Of a stretch of DNA of 5,248 nt, positions 1 to 5,248 are shown piece by piece. The position numbers were made by a program, and so were the translations under genes. The first letter of the stretch is position 1. The number at the start of each line of letters is the position of its first letter. The stretch lies in assembly GCA_946480555.1 (NCBI GenBank), contig CAMLLE010000274.1, positions 1 to 5,248 on the forward strand, in the 5' to 3' direction. The notes below the pieces were generated by a model that was not told the DNA's origin, searched no databases, and worked only from the letters and a program-made list of their open reading frames with translations. The DNA is from an uncultured Verrucomicrobia subdivision 3 bacterium (GTDB lineage: Bacteria > Verrucomicrobiota > Verrucomicrobiae > Limisphaerales > CAMLLE01).

Positions 1-1
1 C

Positions 2-1336
2 GTTGGAGAAAGCCGAAACTGGGATTTGACCTCATTGGCCGAGTTTGTTCTGACCTGCAAGGTGTCTTACCCGTTCACCTATTATCAGCGCATCCGGACC
101 ATCCCACTCGCAAGCATCACCACAATTACGTGGGACGGCAGCGGCGGGAAGATTCTTTCAACCCAGCCTTACTTCGAATTCCGCAACAACGCGCAGCCGG
201 ATTCAAAGCTGGACGAGGTCGCCGAAGAGCTTGCTGCAGGATTTCGAAAGTCTGCGGCAAACCGGACGCTTCCGCTGCTCGGACCCGCGGCCGTTGCGCT
301 CAGCGGCGGCCTGGATTCCCGCACGCTGCTCTGCGCAATACCCGACCCGGAACGAATCATCAGCTTCTGCTGCCATGACGTCGAGAACGAGGAATTCCGC
401 ACCGCACAGAAGATCGCCCACGCAGCCGGCGTGAGATTTCTACCCTTGCGACGCGGACCGGATTTCTATGCGGATCACGCCGAGCAGGGCGTCAGGATTT
501 CCGCAGGGATGGGCTGCATCGCAAGCAATCATTTCCTTGGCTTCAGAAATGAACTGAAACAACTCGGCGTCGAGAACCTGCTGACCGGATGCTATTGCGA
601 CTACCTGTTCAAAGGGCTGGCCTTCAATAAGCGCGTCAATCGCTGGACCACAAAGGAGTCACTGGGTTCCTTCAGGTTTTCCTACTACGCGGGACATCTT
701 CCTTCCGTGACTCTTCTGAGCAAATCGGTTGCACAGCGACTTGAAGCGCAGTTCCCTGCCGAACTGCGCCGGCTCGATACTCCGGAAACCATCGCGGAGG
801 TGGAGCATCGTCGCATGTTTCCCCTGTTTTACGAAGAGGACAGCGCGGCGCGTTCCATTCCGCAGCGAACCCTGCCTTGGTATGCGCCGGTTGCGGAGAA
901 CGACCTGATGAACGCGCGCCTGAAGATGTCTTCCGCCATGAAGCTGAACCGGCGGGCATTCGCGCGAATGGTTCAGATCGTCTGCGGCAAAGAGATTTCT
1001 CAAATACCGGACGCGAACACAGGCGCTCCCGTGAACGCTCCCCTGCTCTTCGAAGCCGCTTGCAGTCACTCGCGCCGCGTTCGAACCGCGTTTCGAAAAC
1101 TGCGACCCACGCGCGCCACAGCGGGATCATGGCTGAATTGGAATGTTTACATCACCAGCAGCGAGAAACTCCGTTCGCTCTGGGAACGGCCGAATCCCGC
1201 GGCGGATGACATCTTCACGCAGGTGATGGGAAAAGAATTTTACCAGAAGGAAATCGGGGCGTATTCAAACCAGCGTTTGAGCACGTTCCTGCGGCTGTTC
1301 ACTTTGAAGCTATGGCTGGACCAAAGGTCATCGTAA
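2..1336 (+). CDS. Asparagine-synthase-like amidotransferase (AsnB/PP-loop domain), 5'-truncated by the window edge
   Basis: Residues are numbered from the TTG at 26, but the frame is open back to base 2, and the residues before and after that TTG (NWDLTSLAEFVL) read like the end of an AsnB N-terminal glutaminase domain. The TTG is therefore probably internal and the true start lies upstream. The stretch RIRTIPLASI (22-31) resembles the 'I..IPPG' segment near the end of that domain. The ATP-pyrophosphatase loop SGGLDSR is at 93-99. RTLPWYAPVAENDLMN (281-296) and the C-terminal helices fit the AsnB C-terminal domain. The family makes an acyl-adenylate from a carboxylate and ATP, then amidates it with ammonia from glutamine. 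The usual second motif, GEGxDE, is degenerate here (TGCYCDYLFKG, 187-197), so true asparagine synthesis is doubtful. In a polysaccharide locus, amidation of a sugar carboxylate or another modification is more likely (inference). The N-terminal catalytic Cys cannot be assessed. Gene 2 starts inside its last 25 bp. Confidence 0.87.
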   Translation, partial: VGESRNWDLTSLAEFVLTCKVSYPFTYYQRIRTIPLASITTITWDGSGGKILSTQPYFEFRNNAQPDSKLDEVAEELAAGFRKSAANRTLPLLGPAAVALSGGLDSRTLLCAIPDPERIISFCCHDVENEEFRTAQKIAHAAGVRFLPLRRGPDFYADHAEQGVRISAGMGCIASNHFLGFRNELKQLGVENLLTGCYCDYLFKGLAFNKRVNRWTTKESLGSFRFSYYAGHLPSVTLLSKSVAQRLEAQFPAELRRLDTPETIAEVEHRRMFPLFYEEDSAARSIPQRTLPWYAPVAENDLMNARLKMSSAMKLNRRAFARMVQIVCGKEISQIPDANTGAPVNAPLLFEAACSHSRRVRTAFRKLRPTRATAGSWLNWNVYITSSEKLRSLWERPNPAADDIFTQVMGKEFYQKEIGAYSNQRLSTFLRLFTLKLWLDQRSS

Positions 1337-2202
1337 GCCGCCTCGCGAAACTCGGCATCAGTTTCGGGGTCCGCACCTGGGATGTGTGCCGGGCCGCCCT
1401 GCTCCGCATCGCAGGCCGCCATCCGGCCGGCACATGCATGGTGCTCTATTACCACGAAGTGCGTCCCGGACAGCGATCCCGTTTCGCGCGACAAATGGAT
1501 GAACTGCTTCGCCTGGCGCGACCGATCCCGGTGGACTGGCGTGGTGCGCTGGCGCAAGGACAGCATCATTGCGCGGTAACGTTTGACGACGGCTTCGTCA
1601 GTGTCATCGAGAACGCACTGCCTGAACTGGAACGACGGAACATCCCGTCAGCGATGTTCGTCCCCAGCGGAAGCATCGGTGCCCGCCCAGGTTGGATCAC
1701 GAAACCCACGCACCCGGCGTTTCATGAAGTGGTGATGACTTCGGACCAGCTCAGGGCGCTGCACAAGCGCAAGACCATGCTGCTCGGATCGCATTCCATT
1801 TCGCATCCCAACTTCCTCAAACTGGATGAACCGCAAGCGCGGCGCGAACTCATGGAGTCCAGGATGGCACTTGAGGAGATTCTCGGCGAACCGGTCCGCC
1901 TGTTCAGTTTTCCGCACGGGAAGTGCAATCGGGATTCCATTCGCCTGGCAAAAGAAGCCGGATACGACCGTGTGTTTACCATTGAACCGGTGTTCGCGTT
2001 CGCGGAACCGCAGGAATTTGTAACCGGAAGAGTCTCTGTAAGCCTGGACGACTGGCCTTGGGAATTCCGTTTGAAGGTACTCGGCGCTTATCGATGGATG
2101 GCCCGGAACCGGAATGGCAGTCCGAACTCCGGCACCGCCGTCGCGAAGCAGGAGTCCCAAAACATGAAATCAGCACTCCTCGAAAACACCGGAAAGAACT
2201 GA
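1312..2202 (+). CDS. Polysaccharide deacetylase family protein (NodB homology domain)
   Basis: This 296-residue protein has a NodB/carbohydrate esterase 4 type fold. The core starts at MVLYYHEV (43-50). The metal and catalytic-base motif TFDDG is at 90-94, FVPSG at 116-120, the metal-binding HxxxH as HSISH at 161-165, the substrate-loop motif FSFPHG at 198-203, and a final strand GRVSV at 239-243. Known members remove N-acetyl (sometimes O-acetyl) groups from GlcNAc-type polymers, using a divalent metal. Here a nascent or exported EPS or a lipid-linked intermediate is the likely substrate (inference). No convincing signal peptide is visible in the first 40 residues, so location is unclear. 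The ATG at 1312 overlaps the previous gene by 25 bp and has only a weak GAAG upstream. GTG 1384 and ATG 1438 are in-frame alternatives, the latter just before the conserved core. The C-terminal 35 residues are polar and non-conserved in appearance. The family call is firm; the substrate is unknown. Confidence 0.9.
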   Translation: MAGPKVIVSRLAKLGISFGVRTWDVCRAALLRIAGRHPAGTCMVLYYHEVRPGQRSRFARQMDELLRLARPIPVDWRGALAQGQHHCAVTFDDGFVSVIENALPELERRNIPSAMFVPSGSIGARPGWITKPTHPAFHEVVMTSDQLRALHKRKTMLLGSHSISHPNFLKLDEPQARRELMESRMALEEILGEPVRLFSFPHGKCNRDSIRLAKEAGYDRVFTIEPVFAFAEPQEFVTGRVSVSLDDWPWEFRLKVLGAYRWMARNRNGSPNSGTAVAKQESQNMKSALLENTGKN

Positions 2203-2206
2203 AGGA
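2201..2206 (+). promoter_or_regulatory. Ribosome binding site of the FemAB-like gene
   Basis: GAAGGA lies 5 nt before the ATG at 2212 and overlaps the stop codon of the deacetylase gene. It supports this start and suggests the two genes are translated from one mRNA. It is the only well-spaced Shine-Dalgarno sequence in the window. Confidence 0.65.
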
Positions 2207-2211
2207 TTCAG

Positions 2212-3354
2212 ATGACGTTGATTGATCCAATTGAAAAGGCGGCTGCTGCCCCCTGCTCCATTGAGGTGGACCGCGCTTCCAAGGATGAATGGGAGTTCAT
2301 GCTCTCGGAGTTCGCCGATGCCAGCGTTTACCAGACCTGGTCCTATGGCGTGGCTCACGGCGGAAAGGGCAGTCTGAGTCGCATCGTGGTAAAACGCGGG
2401 CAGAAACCCGTGGGCCTGGCTCAAGCGCGAATCGTGCGATTGCCAGTCGGCGGCGTGGCCTACATCTCGCGAGGCCCGGCATGGCAACGAAAGGACTCCC
2501 CTCCCACCGCGGATGATCTTCGCGCAGTCCTCGGCGCCTTGCGTGATGAATTTGCAGTGCGCCGGGGTCTTTATCTCAAAGTGGTTCCCAACCTGTTCGC
2601 TAGCGAACATGCCGAAATGGCAGGCAAGGCGTTCCAAGAAGCCGGATTCACAGCGCAGCCAAATCGTTATCGCACCCTGTTGATTGACCTTTCCCGCAGC
2701 GAGGATGATCTCCGGGCGGGTTTGCGTCAGAGCTGGCGCAAGTCGTTGAAGAAGGCTGAGAAGGCAGGCATCGAAATTGTCGAGGGGACCGATCTTGCCT
2801 TGTACGACGAAGCGCTGGCGGTTCATCGCGAAATGCACGAGCGGAAGGCATACGCGGAATTTGTGGACATGGAAGAGTTTCGGACCATGCAGGAGCTTCT
2901 CCCCGAGCCGCTCAAAATGCGAATCGTGCTGTGCAAACACCAGGGCGAGATCGTGTCGGCGATCGGCTGGGCGATGTTTGGACTGACCGCCGTTCCTTTG
3001 ATCGGCGCCACGCGGGCGGCGGCTCTGGAGATCAACGCCAGTTACCTCATGTTCTGGCACATGCTCGTACGCATGAAGGAACAAGGATTCCGCTATTGCG
3101 ATCTCGCGGGAATCAATCCGGAGCGGAACCCGGGAAGCTACACGTTTAAAATGGGCATGGCGAAGAACAATGGAGTGGAGACAACGTTGTTGGGCGAATA
3201 TCATCTCTGCGAAAGCGCCGTAAGCCGCATGGCGTTTGCCGTTGGCAATCGCATGAAAGACACGGTTACCGGCGCGCGCCTGATGCTCGAGAAGTTGAAG
3301 AAGCGGCAGGCCCAGCCCGCAGCTGAAGACCGATCCGAAGCTCCTTCCGAATAG
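2212..3354 (+). CDS. FemAB-like / GNAT-fold N-acyltransferase
   Basis: The protein is 380 residues with the two-lobed GNAT arrangement of the FemAB/Acetyltransf_6 group. The N-terminal lobe has VYQTWSYGVAHGGKG (39-53), the strand RIVVKRGQKPVGLAQARI (57-74) and GVAYISRGPAW (81-91). A basic linker LRQSWRKSLKKAEKAGIEI (171-189) matches the Fem signature of an Arg/Lys-rich helix. The C-terminal lobe has EIVSAIGWAMFG (246-257), ASYLMFWHMLVRMKEQG (276-292) and YCDLAGIN..RNPGSYTFKMGMA (295-317), the typical 'DL.G....GxxxFKxGF' ending. Fem proteins transfer amino acids from aminoacyl-tRNA to peptidoglycan precursors; relatives in Gram-negative EPS loci probably acylate amino sugars or related amines (family knowledge plus inference). 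It follows a deacetylase by 9 nt, which would generate free amines. The donor (aminoacyl-tRNA or acyl-CoA) cannot be read from sequence. The Lys/Gln-rich C-terminal 25 residues look disordered. Confidence 0.87.
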   Translation: MTLIDPIEKAAAAPCSIEVDRASKDEWEFMLSEFADASVYQTWSYGVAHGGKGSLSRIVVKRGQKPVGLAQARIVRLPVGGVAYISRGPAWQRKDSPPTADDLRAVLGALRDEFAVRRGLYLKVVPNLFASEHAEMAGKAFQEAGFTAQPNRYRTLLIDLSRSEDDLRAGLRQSWRKSLKKAEKAGIEIVEGTDLALYDEALAVHREMHERKAYAEFVDMEEFRTMQELLPEPLKMRIVLCKHQGEIVSAIGWAMFGLTAVPLIGATRAAALEINASYLMFWHMLVRMKEQGFRYCDLAGINPERNPGSYTFKMGMAKNNGVETTLLGEYHLCESAVSRMAFAVGNRMKDTVTGARLMLEKLKKRQAQPAAEDRSEAPSE

Positions 3355-3383
3355 GGCCTGCCATCCTGGCCGCAAATTCAAAA

Positions 3384-4409
3384 ATGATGAACTCTGCCAC
3401 GGCTCAAATCGCAGCCATCCCCACGAACGGAAAAGGGCTGCCTGACAGCGGCTCACCGATCCTCGTTTCGATCATCATCGTCAGCTGGAATGCGCGCGAT
3501 TACCTGGTCGGCTGCCTGGAATCCATCCGCAAAACCGCCGCCGGCCTTGCTTGCGAAGTGATCGTTGTGGACAACGGCTCTCGTGACGGTAGCCCTGAGG
3601 CGGTGGTTGAACGCTTCCCAGAAGTGAAGCTGATTCAGACTGGCAGCAACCTTGGATTTTCCCGCGCGAACAACATAGGGATTGACGCAAGCAGGGGGCG
3701 TTACCTCTGTTTCATCAACTCCGACGTGGTCGTCGGAGAGAATTGCCTCCAGACTTTGATTGGAGAGATGGACCGGCACCCAAACGTTGGAATGGGAGCG
3801 CCTAGGTTGCTGAACCGTGACCTCACCAAGCAAGCGAACTGCAGACGTTTTCCGACTCTTGCCAAGTGCCTGGCCCGTGCCTTGTTCATTAATAGCAAGC
3901 TCGGCGATCCCATTTATCTTGGGGAATCGTCCGGCCCGGTTGAAGTTCTGGCTGGATCGTTCTGGATCGTCCGCCGCGAAGCGCTGAACCAGGTTGGCAA
4001 GCTCGACGAGAACTTCTTCTTTTACGGAGAAGATCTGGACTGGTGTTTCCGGTTCAAGCGCGAGGGGCTGGACCGCTATTTCTTTCCTCGGGCAAGTGCC
4101 ATTCATTTTGGAGGCGCGAGTTCATCTGTTGATCCGTATCGGTTCAGCATGGAACTGCAGCGTGCATGGCTGCGGCTGTGGCGCAAATATCATAACCCTG
4201 CCTCGTGCTTTCTGTTTGGGTTTACCGGGCTGATCTACTATGGGCTCCGCGCTCTGGGCTACAGCGCCGCGGTCATGGTTTCGCTTGGACTGCGGAAAAG
4301 CTGGCGGGAACGTTGCAGTACAAACTGGTCGGCACTGAAGAACTTTCTCAGCCTATGGTTTGAACCCGCCGGTCCGGTGCCAGACGCGAAAGCGCCATGC
4401 TGCAAATGA
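3384..4409 (+). CDS. Family 2 glycosyltransferase (rhamnosyltransferase/WbbL-like)
   Basis: A 341-residue inverting GT-A glycosyltransferase. After a 26-residue polar N-terminal extension come the nucleotide-binding strand VSIIIVSWNARDYL (28-41), VVDNGSRDGS (61-70), NLGFSRANN (89-97) and the DXD-equivalent NSDVVV (112-117). The acceptor and catalytic-base region GSFWIVRREAL (191-201) is followed by LDENFFFYGEDLDWCFR (207-223, the ED-type motif) and HFGGASS (241-247). These are typical of the COG1216 rhamnosyltransferase-like group, which adds a sugar from a nucleotide donor to a lipid-linked oligosaccharide at the cytoplasmic membrane face. A hydrophobic stretch near 272-303 may anchor it to the membrane. 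ATG 3384 is followed at once by a second ATG (3387). No Shine-Dalgarno sequence precedes either, and no earlier usual start is evident close by. It lies 29 nt after the FemAB-like gene. The donor sugar cannot be predicted. The stop TGA overlaps a possible ATG at 4406. Confidence 0.93.
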   Translation: MMNSATAQIAAIPTNGKGLPDSGSPILVSIIIVSWNARDYLVGCLESIRKTAAGLACEVIVVDNGSRDGSPEAVVERFPEVKLIQTGSNLGFSRANNIGIDASRGRYLCFINSDVVVGENCLQTLIGEMDRHPNVGMGAPRLLNRDLTKQANCRRFPTLAKCLARALFINSKLGDPIYLGESSGPVEVLAGSFWIVRREALNQVGKLDENFFFYGEDLDWCFRFKREGLDRYFFPRASAIHFGGASSSVDPYRFSMELQRAWLRLWRKYHNPASCFLFGFTGLIYYGLRALGYSAAVMVSLGLRKSWRERCSTNWSALKNFLSLWFEPAGPVPDAKAPCCK

Positions 4410-4477
4410 ACTCTCCCGGGCTTCTCTTCGATGCCGGTCCCGTCTCCAGGAGGCCTTCCGCAGCGATCATCGCATGA
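4406..4477 (+). CDS. Possible 23-codon mini-ORF bridging the glycosyltransferase and ligase genes
   Basis: The frame ATG 4406 to TGA 4475-4477 encodes MNSPGLLFDAGPVSRRPSAA followed by IIA. Its ATG overlaps the glycosyltransferase stop as ATGA (4406-4409), and its stop overlaps the ligase start as ATGA (4474-4477). It fills the whole 64-nt gap. An in-frame ATG at 4397 gives a 26-codon version. No Shine-Dalgarno sequence precedes it, and the peptide resembles no family I know. It could be a translational-coupling relay or a chance open frame. At this length chance is a serious possibility. Confidence 0.25.
   Translation: MNSPGLLFDAGPVSRRPSAAIIA
4410..4473 (+). other. Intergenic gap with AGGAGG positioned too far from the next start
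   Basis: The gap between the glycosyltransferase stop and the ATG at 4474 carries AGGAGG at 4448-4453, a perfect anti-Shine-Dalgarno match. It sits 20 nt before the ATG, beyond the usual 5-10 nt. There is no ATG, GTG or TTG in the ligase frame between them. No promoter-like pair or terminator hairpin is evident. Confidence 0.45.
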
Positions 4478-5248
4478 GCCAGTCAGCGCTATCCATCGTC
4501 ATCATCCTGCTGCTCATTCCGCTCTGGAGCCGGCTGAAAAGGGATTTTGTCGGGGGCCTTGCTTACGCGACCGTTCTCTTGGTCTCCATGACGCCGCTGC
4601 TTCGCATTCCGACGCCCGGCGCTCTGCCTGAGATCACCATTCACCGCCTCGTGTTGCTGAGCCTGGTGATCTTCTGGTTTCGGAACCGAAATCCGCAAAA
4701 TCTGTTGCGGGATGTTCCCCTGGCAAAACTGATCTTCTTCTGGGCGGCAGTTGCGCTGGTGTCCCTGCTGGGGGCGAACAACCACATTGTCGGGATCAAG
4801 CGTTACCTGGACTACGTGCTCGAGTTCTTTGTCTTCTACTTCGTTGTTGCAACCACGCTCCAGACACGCGAAGACGCGCTGAAAATTCTCCGCGCCGCAT
4901 GCATTGGGTTGTCCATTGTCGCCCTCCTCGCGTTTGCCGAAAAATACACCGGCATCAATGTTGTGGATCGATACATTGCCGTGGACGATACGGATGCTTC
5001 CGCGTTACGTGACGTCCGTTCCACCTACCGGCACCGCATCTTGCTGGGAACCGGGATGGCAATGGCCTGGCCCGTGGCACTGTATTTCTGGATTTCGGCA
5101 AGTTCTGCCGGACGCAGGCGAATTGCGGGCGTCTCGTTGTTGATCATGGTTGCTGCCTGCTACTTTGCGCGTAGTCGCGGCCCATGGTTGGCAGCCATGC
5201 TGGCAGCCGGGGTGCTTTTCTTGTTTGGGTCTTCGCCCACTCGTCGGC
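4474..5248 (+). CDS. O-antigen ligase/polymerase-like membrane protein (Wzy_C/WaaL type), 3'-truncated by the window edge
   Basis: The frame from ATG 4474 stays open for 258 codons to the window edge; the full family length is usually about 400-480, so the C-terminal part is missing. I see roughly nine hydrophobic segments: 5-18, 27-45, 55-69, 84-100, 112-129, 139-156, 188-207, 218-231 and 236-252. The diagnostic part is RHRILLGTGMAMAWPVALYF (186-205), followed by the ligase signature FARSRGPWLAAMLAAG (231-246), equivalent to the SRGAWLA motif of the O-antigen ligase family. Such proteins join lipid-linked glycans to an acceptor (lipid A core or protein), or polymerise repeat units, on the periplasmic face of the inner membrane. 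Polymerase, ligase and O-glycosylation ligase cannot be told apart here, because the large periplasmic loop with its catalytic residues lies outside. The frame is also open upstream of the ATG, but no usual start was found between the glycosyltransferase stop and 4474. Confidence 0.82.
   Translation, partial: MSQSALSIVIILLLIPLWSRLKRDFVGGLAYATVLLVSMTPLLRIPTPGALPEITIHRLVLLSLVIFWFRNRNPQNLLRDVPLAKLIFFWAAVALVSLLGANNHIVGIKRYLDYVLEFFVFYFVVATTLQTREDALKILRAACIGLSIVALLAFAEKYTGINVVDRYIAVDDTDASALRDVRSTYRHRILLGTGMAMAWPVALYFWISASSAGRRRIAGVSLLIMVAACYFARSRGPWLAAMLAAGVLFLFGSSPTRR

Noticed and set aside
3355..3383. GGCC...GGCC possible small hairpin between the FemAB-like and glycosyltransferase genes.
   Set aside because: The stem is only about 4 bp with a 9-nt loop and no U-tract, so it is not a credible terminator.
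2170..3456. A 428-codon open frame on the - strand, longer than the FemAB-like gene it opposes.
   Set aside because: The + strand frame carries clear Fem motifs and a ribosome binding site. The antisense translation is rich in Arg, His, Cys and Gln with no recognisable domain, as expected for a shadow in GC-rich coding DNA.
3952..3970. Direct repeat CTGGATCGT at 3952-3960 and 3962-3970.
   Set aside because: It falls in the conserved GSFWIV segment of the glycosyltransferase and is explained by coding; there are no further copies.
3453..4106. A 217-codon open frame on the - strand opposite the glycosyltransferase.
   Set aside because: It lies fully within a gene with canonical GT2 motifs and shows no domain or start signal of its own.
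4431..4631. A + strand open frame overlapping the start of the ligase gene.
   Set aside because: Its translation is low-complexity and Arg/His/Ser-rich, whereas the frame from 4474 gives a clean multi-pass membrane protein with ligase motifs.
5189..5208. Direct repeat TGGCAGCC at 5189-5196 and 5201-5208.
   Set aside because: It encodes the repeated Leu-Ala-Ala of a membrane helix (WLAAMLAAG); only two copies are present.

Overview
The window holds five genes, all on the + strand and closely packed. They look like part of one transcription unit inside a surface or exopolysaccharide (EPS) biosynthesis locus. The first gene enters from the left edge and the last runs off the right edge. No promoter, terminator, RNA gene, mobile element, CRISPR array or tRNA is visible.

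Layout: (1) 2-1336, the C-terminal part of an asparagine-synthase-like (AsnB/PP-loop) amidotransferase; (2) 1312-2202, a NodB-type polysaccharide deacetylase overlapping gene 1 by 25 bp; (3) 2212-3354, a FemAB/GNAT-fold N-acyltransferase, 9 nt downstream and with a good ribosome binding site; (4) 3384-4409, a family 2 glycosyltransferase of the rhamnosyltransferase/WbbL-like type; (5) 4474-beyond 5248, a multi-pass membrane protein of the O-antigen ligase/polymerase type. The 64-nt gap between genes 4 and 5 contains a 23-codon reading frame that overlaps both neighbours by ATGA.

The genes fit a common task. The glycosyltransferase would help build a lipid-linked repeat unit, and the ligase/polymerase would polymerise or transfer it at the membrane. 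The deacetylase, FemAB-like protein and AsnB-like protein would modify it: N-deacetylation, N-acylation or aminoacylation, and amidation. The same protein families occur together in the EPS clusters that accompany exosortase/PEP-CTERM systems, but no exosortase lies in this window, so that link is only a lead.

Organism: DNA that looks moderately GC-rich, mixed Shine-Dalgarno and non-Shine-Dalgarno starts, and this gene set suggest a diderm environmental bacterium. Verrucomicrobiota would be my first guess, with Acidobacteriota or Proteobacteria as alternatives. This is a low-confidence inference, since no taxonomic marker gene is present. The region reads as a normal but modular polysaccharide locus. 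I see no clearly unprecedented system; the most interesting points are the degenerate AsnB active-site motif, the deacetylase/N-acyltransferase pairing and the ATGA-bridging mini-ORF.
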